Source: Ahaetulla prasina (taxonomy: Eukaryota > Chordata > Lepidosauria > Squamata > Colubridae). From it: 64,000 nt of DNA. The stretch lies in assembly GCF_028640845.1 (NCBI RefSeq), contig NC_080543.1:10231459-10295458 (forward strand), written 5' to 3'. The translations under genes and the position numbers were made by a program. A model generated the notes under the pieces. That model saw nothing but the letters and a program-made list of their open reading frames with translations. It ran no database searches and was not told where the DNA came from. Of the stretch, positions 42,255 through 57,504 are shown in pieces (within the stretch, counting starts at the first letter, position 1; each line of letters starts with the position of its first letter).

Positions 42255-43205
42255 CAACAGGAAGAAGTTGTTGGAGCTAAGCAGCCACCATGAGAAAGAG
42301 TTGGCAAAACAGCTCAGTTCAAATTGGATCTGACCGAGAAGGAGGCTTAGCAGAAGCACCTCACTGTTCTGTCCCCCTCGCCTCTGTCCGAGCGATGACT
42401 TAATTAGATGGCACTATCAGCTCTGGCAGCAAACTAGCGAGCATCTGCCAAGTGACTCTGTTATCTCCCTTGATGCCGACGAGTCAACAAACAGTACTTC
42501 AGCTCTAGTCAAGCAGTTGATTTGCCTGCTACGAAGAGGCATAGCAGCCCTTGCTGCTTTTATATCCTATGGGGTTTGGCTCCATGACTCAGCACTTCCT
42601 AGGCCTGCCCCACCCTGCTTCTGTTGTTCCTGCCTCTCCTGCCTACGAAACCTAGGGTCCAGCAAAGCCTGATTGCCATCAGCTGGGTCTGGAGGCGTGG
42701 CCTGGGCGGGGGAAAGAGTCAGGGGACGGAGGCCTCGTTATCTCCTCCACCTGGCCTGCCTCTGGCTCCTGGAGCTGAGCCAGGGAAGCCGGTGCTCCCC
42801 AGCTAAGTCCTGATGGCCCTTCTCCCTCACTTTCCAAGTCACATTCTGGCAGGGGGCTCGGCTCGGGGGGCACAGACACAACACTCACTGAGGTCTAGGA
42901 GCACAGGCTTTCCAAGCAGAGGGAAGACCTGTGGGAGTGCAAGGGCAGCTACCGGAGCCTGGAGGCTCAGCGGGCTAAGTTGGTCAGCCAGTTCCAGGCC
43001 ATGATGCAGTCCCACTGGAACAAGGCCCTCCGGCTCTTATCCACCAGCGGCGCTTCCCTCCAGTCTTTGCCCAAAGCCCTGCACCAGGAGGCTGAAGCAG
43101 ACCCTAAGTCGGAATTTCTGCCCTTCTCCGACCCGCACAAAAAGACCTCGGTGACTCTCTGCAGCAACACAAATGTTCATTGCAAGTATCCGTCCCAGGA
43201 GACAT
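42255..43205 (+). pseudogene. Captured coiled-coil-like coding segment (interrupted)
   Basis: Combining frames, the segment reads KKLLELSSHHEKELAKQL before the LTR. After it come EHRLSKQREDLWECKGSYR, LEAQRAKLVSQFQAMMQSHW, NKALRLLSTSGASLQSLPK and EAEADPKSEFLPFSDPHKK. The composition is that of a charged coiled coil. A second copy at 57740-58180 (minus) shares these blocks. I do not recognise the parent gene. Frameshifts and the LTR show it is non-functional as a protein here. Confidence 0.55.
42365..42883 (-). mobile_element. Solo LTR, divergent family A member (519 bp)
   Basis: Reversed termini tgttctgtccc and gacacaaca with a perfect duplication ctcac (42360-42364, 42884-42888). TATA region cttttatatcc near 42558. 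The U3 frame opens VVSVPPEPSPLPEC at base 2, with one frame change before DPRFRRQERQEQQKQGGAG. Confidence 0.93.
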
Positions 43206-43559
43206 AGTTTGAGGACCCCTAATTTAGTGCAATATTAAAAATGCAAATAATTTTTCTGTGGACCACCAAAACCAGTGGCCCATGGACCACCAGTTGGTGA
43301 CTAGTTCCCACGAAAGCAGCATAGGTAAATCCTCTTTTCCCCTTTAGGCCACCCACTATCCATTGTCCACCAATCCAACGCATTCTTTGTGCTTTGGGAA
43401 ACAGTCTGTGCCGTTCAAAAAGTTCTCACAACAGGACCTTGAAGTGTGGGAACTTTCTCAGGCTCAATCGGCTTGTTGAATTCAGAGATCACGGAAGTCT
43501 ACATTTTGAAAGCAGCAGCTTATACTGGTACAGAGAAAATTGGTTGTTGTCGATGTTGT

Positions 43560-44275
43560 TTTTTAAGATGAGTTCATTTAAAAATGAAAAGATATTTGGG
43601 GCATATCCAAGCGAAATGTTGGAGATGTGACTGTGATGACGCTACATATTTTCATATTTGGTGGACTTGTAAGAAAATCAAGGCCTTCTGGATAAGAATT
43701 TGGTGGATTATTCAAAATGTCCTGAAGAAGAAGATAAAGTTCCTGCCGCAATTTTTCCTTTTGGGAATTATAATGGGAATTGTACAGTGACTGAGGCTAA
43801 ATTGATCTTGAACTTAATAACAACAGCAAGGCTGTTGATTGGACAATATTGGAAGAAAAAAGAGTTACCTACAATAGAAGAATGGATATTGAAAGTTACT
43901 AACTTGGCTGAGATGGCTAAAATCTCAGCCTTTTTGAAAGACAATAAGCAGGAAAGATTTTTAATTGAATGGAAAAAATGGATTGATTATTTACAAAACA
44001 GATATCAGATTAAGAGATATCAGATTGCCTTTGAATAATTAGGATGTATTATTTTATATAATGTGGGGGTTAGGAAATGAAAAGACTTGGATGAGGTTAA
44101 TTGGATTAGAAGGGAAAATTTTATTCTATGTTTGGTTTATGTATAACAATACCTTGTGATGATTGACCCGGGAAGCCGGGGGAGGGGGGGGAAGGGAGGG
44201 GGGAAGGGGGGCTTGCGGGGGAGGGGGGGAAAAGGGGAAAAATGTTTTTGTTTGTTAAAACTTTTTCAATAAAAA
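43560..44275 (+). pseudogene. L1 LINE 3' end (ORF2 C-terminus) with G-rich 3' UTR
   Basis: The frame reads CWRCDCDDATYFHIWWTCKK (the C-terminal zinc-knuckle-like block), KIKAFWIRIWWIIQNVLKKK, then after frameshifts LLIGQYWKKKELPTIEEW, LKVTNLAEMAKISAF and YQIKRYQIAFE with a stop at 44036. The 3' UTR has a dense G-run block (44167-44240) and an A-rich tail after tttttcaataaa. The rest of the element is missing. Confidence 0.88.
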
Positions 44276-45368
44276 AAAAAAGAAAGAAAAACTATTTGGG
44301 GCCTGAAAAAGCTGGAAAGTTAGTTTTTCTTTTCTAGTCTGAATAAAGGATATAAAGACTGAATTAAATACCTATCCAACCTCTCGGGTTTGTTTACTCA
44401 ACTTTTATTAAATTGATTTTTTTTTTAAAAAGATATATAAATATAATAGTTAATTCAAAACAAGTGCATGCTTCATTGGGTGCTTTCTTTTTTTTCTTTT
44501 GTAACATAATAATCTATTTTTTTTTTACTGTTTGTTGAAGAAAGCTAGCCAGAACAAACAAGATGATTAGTACCATTTTAAAAGCTGGTGATGGCATTTT
44601 TCCTAGAACAGCATGAATAACATCCACCACAATTAATTGAACTGGAGCTGTTTTGGCTCCTAATGACCCCATAAATCTGTTTTAAAAAGAGATAATCGTT
44701 TTCATGATGAAAACTAACCAGAAAAAAAGATGAAATAATTATTTTTATGGTATGTATCTTCTAAAAATAAAACCTACATCTCTTTTCCCTGCTAAATAAT
44801 ATGTAATCAAGTTAGATCAAACAACAAGAATGAACTTTTACGAGAAATTATAACCAAAGAACATTTCTGGTTTCAACCGAACTCATGTCCTGACTTGCAG
44901 CTTTGAGCCTCTGGTTTCCATTCAGTGAATAAATCATGATTTAAATCATTCAACGGAGTGGTTTTTAATCCATTTGATTTAAATCAAACTCACCTCGACA
45001 CACTTAGGTTGAAAGAGAGAAAATGAAGAAGAAAGAAAGCCTAATGATATTTAAATATTCAGCTCCCTAAATTAATTGAAGAACCGAAAGAAATGGAATA
45101 TCAGATCTTCGTGGAATATCAGAAGTCGTAATGGCATAGCTTTTCGAAAAATGCCATGTGCAAAGAGACACAGGTGGCTATCCTATCTGATGCAGTAAAG
45201 ATATATTCCTACTTATTTTGTACTATCTTTTAACAGAAACTAAAGGAAGGAATATATTGTTTTTGGTCAATGTGGGAAGCAACTGTGAATGGATCAGGTC
45301 CCCCAGAGGCATCTAGTTCAATCTTATGGGTCACACTCTGACAAACAGGCTTCTTCTAGTAGTATCTA
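44276..45368. other. No recognised feature
   Basis: AT-rich, without long frames or repeats I can name. Confidence 0.3.
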
Positions 45369-45769
45369 CAGTGGTGTGTTAATTTTAATCTGGTTCGCCA
45401 AACCGGTTGTTGCAAAGACTGGCTGACCCCACCCCGCTCATCCCAGGAGTCTCCATGCAGCCCATTTTGAATGCCAGGTAAGTGCAGGGGCCACGCGGAG
45501 GCTCTAGGAGGGTAAAAAACGGGCTTACTGGATGTTCCAGAAGTCTAAAAATGACCCCGTTTCCAGCCTCCGGAGGGTCTCTGGAGCCAGGGGCAGGCCA
45601 CTTTCGCCCTCCAGGAGGCTAGAGGAAAGCCTCCAGAGTCTCGGGAGAATGAAAAACCCCACTCCCATCCCGTGGTGCAGAAGGCCAAGTAGGCCACATC
45701 CACCATGGCCACGCCCACCCAGAAACCGGGCAGAGAACCGGTTGCTAAAATTTCTGAATCTCACCCCTG
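45369..45769. mobile_element. hAT-like element (401 bp)
   Basis: Begins cagtggtgtgttaatttta with ccaaaccggttgttg and ends aatctcacccctg. The flanking octamers do not match. The interior parallels 4244-4811 and 59168-59542. Confidence 0.75.
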
Positions 45770-45862
45770 CACATGACTATGGGCATGCTGCAGATTTCTT
45801 AAGTGCCATCGTAACGTTGAACGGCCACTAAATGAATGGTCGTAAGTGGAGGGCTACTTGTG
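45770..45862. repeat. Palindromic 'acttacaacc' repeat, right end
   Basis: ccatcgtaacgttgaacggc then gaatggtcgtaagtggaggg, the standard inverse end. Confidence 0.6.
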
Positions 45863-46474
45863 TAGAAGATTTCATCTTTAATTTTAGAATTCTAGACTAC
45901 TGTTTGCTCCTTGGGGTAGCCAAGAAGTCAACGTTATTGTTGACGGTTATTAATTTAAACTCTTATTTAAACTTTAAACAAACACATTAAAGTTGTTTTA
46001 GTAGAAAGATGTGACAGGCTGAATCTCGGTACGCTCTTAGCTAGGTAACCGCAATGGAAAACTCTTTGTCATCGAATGGAAATTTCGTACGTAATGGCTT
46101 AGATTTGGAAAATGATCATAGATGATAGGTGTGTAAATAAGACAAATGACTTTAAGATTCTTAGAGAAGAACCAGTTAAGCGCCCCAATCGTACTGAGAT
46201 TATGCATTGCCTTTAAAACAATAGCTGCTAAAAAAATGCCATTTTTAACACAGAGTCTCCCTGTTTACTTTTTTCCAAGCAGTTAAAATATTGACATTAT
46301 TAGGAGCAATGAATAAGCCACAGCTTTCTCTTCCCTCCATGGATGCACTGCCTACCTACAGGAAATCTGCACGGAAAACACATTTATAGTAACTGAATTC
46401 TTATTCTTTTAGCTGATGTTTATGTATGTTATCATCATAAAGAAAAATACAGCAACAATGGCAGAACATAAAAA
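45863..46474. other. No recognised feature
   Basis: Unique-looking AT-rich sequence. Confidence 0.3.
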
Positions 46475-47224
46475 TCTATCTATATATATATATATAAATG
46501 GCTGTCTGTGTGTGTGTGTGTGTGTGTTCCAGCATAACTCTGGAATGCCTTGAGCAATTTCAACCAAACTGGGTATACAGATGATTTACTCTCTGGAAAA
46601 AAATACTGTGGGGGTAAGACATCCCTAACATCCCTCGTGGGGGGTGTTCTATTAAGATACAGCCTGTTGTGCCTTAAAATGGCTTCCACTGTACTGCCTT
46701 AAAGTGGCTTCTACTGTGCAACACAGTGGAGCTGCCATGGTAATGGCTTCAGAGTAATCTACAAGGGTGCTCCCTCTGATAAGCAGGAAAATCCAACATT
46801 AGAAATTACGTTTGGTCCGGACATTTTCAACAAGGCTTTGATTATTCTTGAGGACAAATGTATGGCCATGATCAATAAAACATTACTGCAACTCGGCCTG
46901 CTTGCACCACTAGGAGACCGACACGACGCACTTCACACAGATTACATACGAGAAAAGAACTACATCGAACAGCTTAGTGCATATATCGCGGACAAGAAGC
47001 CACTTCTAAATCAAGATCAGAAAAAAAATATAACAAATGATCATGAATCAGCTAGCAAAACAACAAGGTGGTATCATTTTACTTGACATTTCTGGGGGCA
47101 CAGGGAAAATATTTTTAACTACTTTAATTCTTGCCGAAATCAGGGCTCAGGGTAAAATTGTTCTTCCTGTCTAATACAGGATTGGGATAAATAAATACCA
47201 GGGCAACACCGGGTTATCAGCTAG
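46475..47224 (+). mobile_element. Helitron remnant with helicase fragment
   Basis: Begins with TC (tctatctatatata, then a (TG)n run) and ends atcagCTAG before T, the Helitron 3' signature, preceded by a decayed hairpin (accagggcaac / accgggt). The frame from 46838 reads IILEDKCMAMINKTLLQLG, then REKNYIEQLSAYIADKKPLL and NQDQKKN. In a shifted frame come LAKQQGGIIFLDISGGTGK and LAEIRAQGKIVLP, the Walker A region of the helicase, with the final Thr of GGTGKT replaced by Ile. The Rep nuclease is absent, so it is an internally deleted, inactive copy. Confidence 0.85.
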
Positions 47225-48009
47225 TATAATATAAAAAAAAATAAAATGGATCAAATAATCTTTTCCTTCCAACTCTGTTAATCTGTTCAATTTGTTAATA
47301 TCATCTGGTCCATTGATGGCTGATAGCTAGAAGATCTCACAGCAACCTTCCTTCGTTGACATGCAAAAAAAATAATAATATTGAGAGGAAAATGACCTCT
47401 CAACTACAAAGGTGCCTGTATGCCTTGACCTATGACCACAATTAAGTCAAAAATTTCCACTGCAAGCAAGATAGTTGTTGAGTTTTGCCCCATTTTACGA
47501 CCTCTCTTGCCACAGTATGGAGGTTCTCAGTCATGCAAGGTCATGGATGTCCCAAAAATGCTTTTTTTTCTTTCTTTCCAAAAGCCACTAGATTTTCTTT
47601 GAAACAGAGATCTGCAAATCTGGTGCAAAACTCATGGGAAATAACAGGCCAGGAACAACCACATGGAGTGGGGCTATCCATAAAAGATGTCAAAATAATC
47701 AAGTAATCAAAACCCTGTCCTTTTTATTTGGTGCATCATACAATGTATCTAAAACATGTAGAACTTTGATGGCGGCTATCATCTTAACTTTTTGGACATT
47801 CCCAGCAGATACCTATGGCACGGAGAAATGTGACCAAACTGCTGGCTTTTCAAGAGGTTCAGGCAAATGTATTTTTCCATCTTTTCCTCCTCTTTTCCAA
47901 GGTTAATTAAAGTTGTCCAAAAAAGAAGAATTTTATCTTTGAAATTATTTGTTCAATTGCTTTTTACATTTCAAGTTGTTCTCTGAAAACATAACTAATA
48001 TATCCTATG
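47225..48009. other. Mixed: palindromic-repeat piece, Penelope piece, otherwise unrecognised
   Basis: 47417-47512 has tgaccacaattaagtcaaaa and cattttacgacctctcttgc (palindromic repeat). 47513-47610 resembles the reversed Penelope end (ggttctcagtcatgcaaggt). The remainder is unrecognised. Confidence 0.45.
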
Positions 48010-48595
<586 letters not shown>

Positions 48596-49489
48596 TGTCA
48601 TGTAGCTTTAAACCTAATTATTTTGCAAACTTTTACATGTGCTGTATTTCTATGATCAATTTCATACCTATTTTATTTGCTCAGTGTTGAACGTTACAAG
48701 ACTATAATTTGAAGGTGCTTCTGACACGAATACAGAAAGAAACTGCAAAAACAAAAGGCAAGGATGAGGATCAACTGAGGACTACTAATTTTAGCATCTT
48801 TTACCAAGAGATCATCTGGAAGAGTTCTGGTCAGCACCGTTGAGGGGGTCACTGAGTGGTGAGGACACTTGAACAACAACACATCTCTTTTGGAAAGGGA
48901 AGCAGCCGATACGTGGGACTCTCAGATGCAGTTAAGCATCAACAAGCTTTGGAAGGCAGAGCTGACAACACAAGTCCCCGTTGTGGGAAGTTTTCTATCA
49001 AAAAATATTTTATTCCTTATAAAAATATCTCCATCTTCTCTTAAACTTGAACAAAATCCACAATGGACTGAAAATCAGGTTCTCCGACAGTCAAGCTGAA
49101 ACTAAGTTCATTGAGTAAAAATAGCAAATGGGGGAGGTGGAATCTTTTACCCAAATTTCCTTAAACTTCCAAAAAAAGGTACCCAGACTCAGTCCACACA
49201 CCAAAGAAAAAAGGTTGGTAAAAGCTATAAATTAAAACTGTCTCCCAGCCCTCTCTAAGTGCATGTTGGAAAGAAAATCCATCCGGTTCAGTTCCATTCA
49301 TTCACAGTCAGCAAGGCCCGTCCAAACAGTTTTTCAAAGGAACAGTTTTTCAATCACAGATCTTATCTCGCTTGGAAGGCTGCCAGCGAACTAGTTTCCA
49401 AACACAGTACAAAGCAAAACTTGGCACAGAGACTCTCAAAGTCACAGAACAAATGAATTGTTTCCTGCAAAAGCCCACTCCCTATTCAC
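48596..49489. other. No firm feature
   Basis: It could include the 3' part of the LTR recognised at 49490-49778, but no terminus is readable. Confidence 0.3.
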
Positions 49490-49778
49490 TCCTCTTTTGT
49501 TCCCTATGGGAGGGGCCAATCACCTCCAAGGTGTGGCTTTACTCCCAAGTTGACCCTGCTTTCTGAGTTGTTTTTGTCTTCTGGCAGCTCTGCGCATGCG
49601 GACACTGGAAACAGGCTCCAACTGTTCCTCTGCCTCACTGATGTCTAACTACCTCTCTGCCTCCGGTGCAAAGCTCTCATATGAGCTTTCCCCAGCCCCC
49701 AGGACTGGCCAATATTCCTCCCCAACCTCCTCATTGTCCAACTCTGCCAACTCCGCTGGCTGCCGGCGGGCCACAACA
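49490..49778 (-). mobile_element. Divergent family B LTR, 5' part
   Basis: The right end ccggcgggccacaaca is the reversed LTR start and gggaggggccaatcacctcc is the post-ORF block. The U3 frame is open from base 2 (VVARRQPAELAELDNEE) for about 42 codons. The left terminus is not found. Confidence 0.7.
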
Positions 49779-50164
49779 GGATGTTGGGCAATTCCTATTG
49801 TGGCTAATGACTTTCGGCCTGTGCTGAATCTTGGGTGAGGGGCTGATTGTTCTAATCCTACCATCCTGCCTTCGTTAGCTGTCAAACTTTGCTGCAAGGA
49901 GTTTCAAAATATCCTTGAAATGGATTTCTGCCTGCAGTGTTTGCTTTGCTTATGAATAAAGCCATCTAGACAGTTGTCTTCCTCTTTCAATAAGCTCTTT
50001 ATCTCCTTAAGCGCTGGCATCTGCTGTGGGCTATTAAGAAAGACTGGGCGCTGCTTTCCTTTCTTTAAGACCATGTTTCTCCATTTCTCCCTTTGGGAAA
50101 TATAATATTCTGCCTTTTTAATGTTTCCCAATATATTTCATTCTTGGGGAGGGGGCAGCTTCCC
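49779..50164. other. Unidentified repeat shared with 38590-38780
   Basis: Shares gggaaatataatattctgcc and related words with the earlier copy; family unknown. Confidence 0.45.
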
Positions 50165-51075
50165 ATACATTCCTCTCTAAATCACCGATCAAAAATTACT
50201 GTAGAGTTCACTCTGTCAAGAACCTTGGAGTACTGATTTCTAAAGATCTAAGTGTCAGAGCTCACTGTAACAATATTGCCAAAAAGGCACTAAGAGTCGT
50301 TAACCTAATCTTGCATAGCTTCTTCTCTGGTAATATTGTACTACCAACTACAGCATACAAAACATTTGCTAGACCAATCCTCGAATACAGCTCATCTGTC
50401 TGGAATCCACACTGCATATCGGACATAAATACAATCGAGAGAGTCCAGAGATATTTTACAAGAAGTGTCCTCCACTCCTCTGCTCGCAATAAAATACCTT
50501 ATGCCACCAGACTCCAAATTTTGGGCTTAGACAATTTAGAACTATGCCGATTTCAGTCTGATCGAAGCATAGTACATAAAATTATCTAGCACAATGTCCT
50601 ACCTGTCAATGACTACTTCAGCTTCAACCACAACAATACACGAGCAAATAGTAGATACAAACTCAAGGTAAACTGCTCCAAACTTGATTGCAGAAAATAC
50701 GAGTTCAGTAACAAGAGTGGTCAATGCCTGGATTGCACTACCTGACTCTGTAGTTTCTTCCTAAAACCCCCAAAACTTTAAGCTTAAACCGTCTACTGTT
50801 GACCTCACCCCATTCCTAAGAGGTCTGTAAGGGGCCTGCATAAGTGCACCTGCGTGCCTACCATCCCTGTCCTAATATTCCTTTTTACTTATTCTTTTCA
50901 TGTATCCAAATTATGTTTATACTTTTACCTGTTTGTATAAATGAATTTAAGTTTGGAAAAGTTTCTCATCCTTTCAGTAAGTACATATACATTATATGTA
51001 TTTTATGTATTTTTATTGGCTGTGAACTGCCCTGAGTCCTTCGGGAGAAGGGCGGTATACAAATCGAATAAATAA
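50165..51075 (+). pseudogene. LINE ORF2 C-terminus with L2-like tail (jockey-superfamily type)
   Basis: The frame reads VKNLGVLISKDLSVRAHCNN, PTTAYKTFARPILEYSSSVW, NTIERVQRYFTRSVL, YATRLQILGLDNLELCRF and VNDYFSFNHNNTRA, with stops and shifts. The 3' UTR has gaactgccctgagtccttcg and an (AAAT)n tail. Within the L2/CR1/Rex1 group I cannot fix the clade. Confidence 0.75.
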
Positions 51076-51533
51076 ATAAATAAATACCTGTTATTTTATA
51101 TATGATTGACAAATAAATAAATAAATAAATAAAATATTTCATTTCTAGATGGCGAATGGAGTGAAGGACACCTTTTCGTCCTTTATCTTAAGAAGAAAAA
51201 ATTTATTCACGCAGGTTTCTGAGGCATTGCTCCTAAATCAGTCTAACTCTGCGGCCGAAATCTCCCTTGAAACCGACGGGTGACAAAAAAAATTTCTCCA
51301 TAAATGTGTGGCTGAAGCGATACTGGCAAATAAAGAGGTTATCTGGGTGGTAATATAAGCTTAGCCAGGTTTGCTGTTAGCAGCTCCGTAGCGGAGGCTG
51401 ACTGCGAAATGGGCCCGTTTCTTTTCACCTCAATTTTCTCCCTGAATAAAAGGGCAGGAACGTTTCCCGCTAAAAATACGGCACTCCGGAGCCTCACCTG
51501 ATGAAAGGAGAGGTTGAAAGTGAAAGTGAAAGG
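50467..51533 (+). repeat. Segmental duplication A, copy 1
   Basis: Matches 52076-53132 almost base for base, through the LINE end, its tail and about 450 bp of downstream non-repeat sequence (tggcgaatggagtgaaggac to gaggttgaaagtgaaag). Visible differences are few and mostly one-base or tail-length changes. Confidence 0.93.
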
Positions 51534-51666
51534 AGACCTTTAATGAAAGAACCGTCACCTCAATAGAAGGTCAACAACTGAGAAGTTATTGCTACTAAAC
51601 GCAAAGAATGTAGAACTCTTTCTGATTTTATTTACTCAAAAGGATGAGAAACTGTTCCAAACTTAA

Positions 51667-51916
51667 TTTCATTTATACAAACAATCCTCCTTCCTTCCTT
51701 CCTTCCTTCCTTCCTTCCCTTCCTTCTTCTTCCTTCCTTCCTTCTTCTTCCTTCCTTCTTCCTTACTCTTTCTTTCTTTCTCTCTTCCTCTTCCTTCCTC
51801 TTCCTCTTCCTTTTCCTCCCCCACTCGTCCTCCTCCTTCTTCCTCTTCCTCTTCTTCTTTTCCTCTTTCTTCTTCCTCTTCTTCTTCCTCTTCCCTCCCT
51901 CCCCTTCTTCTTCTTA
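51667..51916. repeat. (TTCC)n / (TTC)n pyrimidine tract
   Basis: Almost pure C/T: ttcc units then cttctt and tcctct mixtures. Confidence 0.95.
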
Positions 51917-51926
51917 CCTGTAGCTC

Positions 51927-52075
51927 AGGACAAGAAACAACGGATGGAGACTAATCAAGGAGAGAAGCAACTTGGAACTAAGGAGAACTTCCTGACAGTG
52001 AGAACAATTAACCAATGGAACAGAAGTTGCCTTCAGAAGTTGTGGGCGCTTCACCACTGGAGGTTTTTAAGAAGA
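51927..52075 (+). mobile_element. CR1 ORF2-end fragment at a duplication breakpoint
   Basis: ggagactaatcaaggagaga, gaacaattaaccaatggaac and ggaggtttttaagaaga, then directly duplication A copy 2. The same variant (caatggaacagaagttgcct) occurs at 57511. Confidence 0.85.
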
Positions 52076-53119
52076 GTCCTCCACTCCTCTGCTCGCAATA
52101 AAATACCTTATGCCACCAGACTCCAAATTTTGGGCTTAGACAATTTAGAACTATGCCGATTTCAGTCTGACTTAAGCATAGTACATAAAATTATCTAGCA
52201 CAATGTCCTACCTGTCAATGACTACTTCAGCTTCAACCACAACAATACACGAGCAAATAGTAGATACAAACTCAAGGTAAACTGCTCCAAACTCGACTGC
52301 AGAAAATACGAGTTCAGTAACAAGAGTGGTCAATGCCTGGATTGCACTACCTGACTCTGTAGTTTCTTCCCCAAACCCCCAAAACTTTAAGCTTAAACCG
52401 TCTACTGTTGACCTCACCCCATTCCTAAGAGGTCTGTAAGGGGCCTGCATAAGTGCACCTGCGTGCCTACCATCCCTGTCCTAATATTCCTTTTTACTTA
52501 TTCTTTTCATGTATCCAAATTATGTTTATACTTTTACCTGTTTGTATAAATGAATTTAAGTTTGGAAAAGTTTCTCATCCTTTCAGTAAGTACATATACA
52601 TTATATGTATTATATCTATTTTTTGTATTATTATTGGCTGTGAACTGCCCTGAGTCCTTCGGGAGAAGGGCGGTATACAAATCGAATAAATAAATAAATA
52701 AATACCTGTTATTTTATATATGATTGACAAATAAATAAAATATTTCATTTCTAGATGGCGAATGGAGTGAAGGACACCTTTTCGTCCTTTATCTTAAGAA
52801 GAAAAAATTTATTCACGCAGGTTTCTGAGGCATTGCTCCTAAATCAGTCTAACTCTGCGGCCGAAATCTCCCTTGAAACCGACGGGTGACAAAAAAAATT
52901 TCTCCATAAATGTGTGGCTGAAGCGATACTGGCAAATAAAGAGGTTATCTGGGTGGTAATATAAGCTTAGCCAGGTTTGCTGTTAGCAGCTCCGTAGCGG
53001 AGGCTGACTGCGAAATGGGCCCGTTCTTTTCACCTCAATTTTCTCCCTGAATAAAAGGGCAGGAACGTTTCCGCTAAAAATACGGCACTCCGGGCCTCAC
53101 CTGATGAAAGGAGAGGTTG

Positions 53120-53174
<55 letters not shown>

Positions 53175-53180
53175 AAGTGC
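52076..53180 (+). repeat. Segmental duplication A, copy 2, ending in (GTGAAA)n
   Basis: Copy 2 of the block starting gtcctccactcctctgctc. Its right end has expanded gtgaaa from about two units in copy 1 to about eleven (53116-53178). Confidence 0.93.
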
Positions 53181-53183
53181 AAA

Positions 53184-56560
<3,377 letters not shown>

Positions 56561-57069
56561 CAGTAACTGAGAAAAGCCTGATGAGGCGGCTGGGCTACCT
56601 TCTGGCCTCATGAGTCGGCCGTCCGTCCGTCCGTCACTTCTCGGCTCGGCAGCCGGTTTTGAAAAAGGTTCCGTCGCTGGGTTTGGGACTTTTGTTTTAA
56701 AAAAAAAACACCACCTTCCTTTCTCCCTAGTTGAGGCGTTTTCCCAGTTCCTGTTTTTTTCCGCCCTTGCCTGTTGAGTTTTACCTGACAAGTTTCTTGC
56801 GCTTCCCCTCGACCTCCCTCCTCCCTCCGTCCCTTTCCCTTCCCCTCCCTCCCTCCCTGTCTTGTTTGTAGCCCCAGCGTCCCCTTTCGGTTGTATTTAA
56901 ATCCAGAGCTTGAAACCTCCTCAGTGGGAGGAGAGGAAGCGTCGATTTGGCAGCTGACCGCACTTGCGGGCTGGGTAAGGAGAGCCCTAGGCGGCCTGCG
57001 GCGCCGGGGAGGAGAAAAAGCAGCCAAGAAAAAGGGGTGGGGTGGGGTGGGAAATGAATTTAGGAGGCG

Positions 57070-57071
<2 letters not shown>

Positions 57072-57114
<43 letters not shown>
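57072..57114. repeat. (GT)n microsatellite
   Basis: About 20 tg units at the right edge of the CpG island. Confidence 0.97.
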
Positions 57115-57119
<5 letters not shown>

Positions 57120-57504
57120 CCGTCCGCCCAGGAATGCCAGCTATTTCTTTGAAGGCGGGTGTGTAGCCAGGCGCCTCCTTCGCTTGAAACCGGGAGGTTT
57201 CACTCTTCGCTCCCTGTGTGTATTTGTCAACAATTATAACTCTTGATTGGGGTCCCTTGCCTTGCCTCGCCTCTCCCTCGTGCCCTCTCTGTCAACGCTG
57301 TCAACAATTATAACTAACGCGCTGGTAATTGCGTGAGGGGTGTGCGTGTGTCCACATAGGAATAAGACGCGCGCGCGCTAACGAAGCTAGTTGCCTGCGG
57401 TAGAAAGGACTCGCTGCAAGAGGAAGGGCTGAGCAGCTGGCAGTATAAGCCGGGCTTTTCAGCACAAAAGCGTGCTGAAAAACTGCTTACACTTTCGGTA
57501 TATC
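57115..57504. other. CpG-rich shore, no recognised feature
   Basis: caacaattataact occurs twice (about 57228 and 57304), a short direct repeat; acgcgcgcgcg at about 57367. Confidence 0.35.

Larger units (their letters stand above)
42083..43304 (+). mobile_element. hAT-like element carrying a coding-like segment, split by an LTR
   Basis: Begins caggagtcaccaacctttca with ggaccactaatatgatctgc, and ends ccaccagttggtgactag. It is the same element as 57625-58400 in opposite orientation. The left octamer is ttctaaag; no match is seen on the right. The interior 42240-43205 includes the coding-like block and the LTR at 42365-42883. Confidence 0.75.

Noticed and set aside
48966..49778. A full-length LTR ending at 49778
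   Set aside because: Only the reversed 5' part is recognisable; no left terminus or matching 5-bp duplication could be found, so only 49490-49778 is listed.
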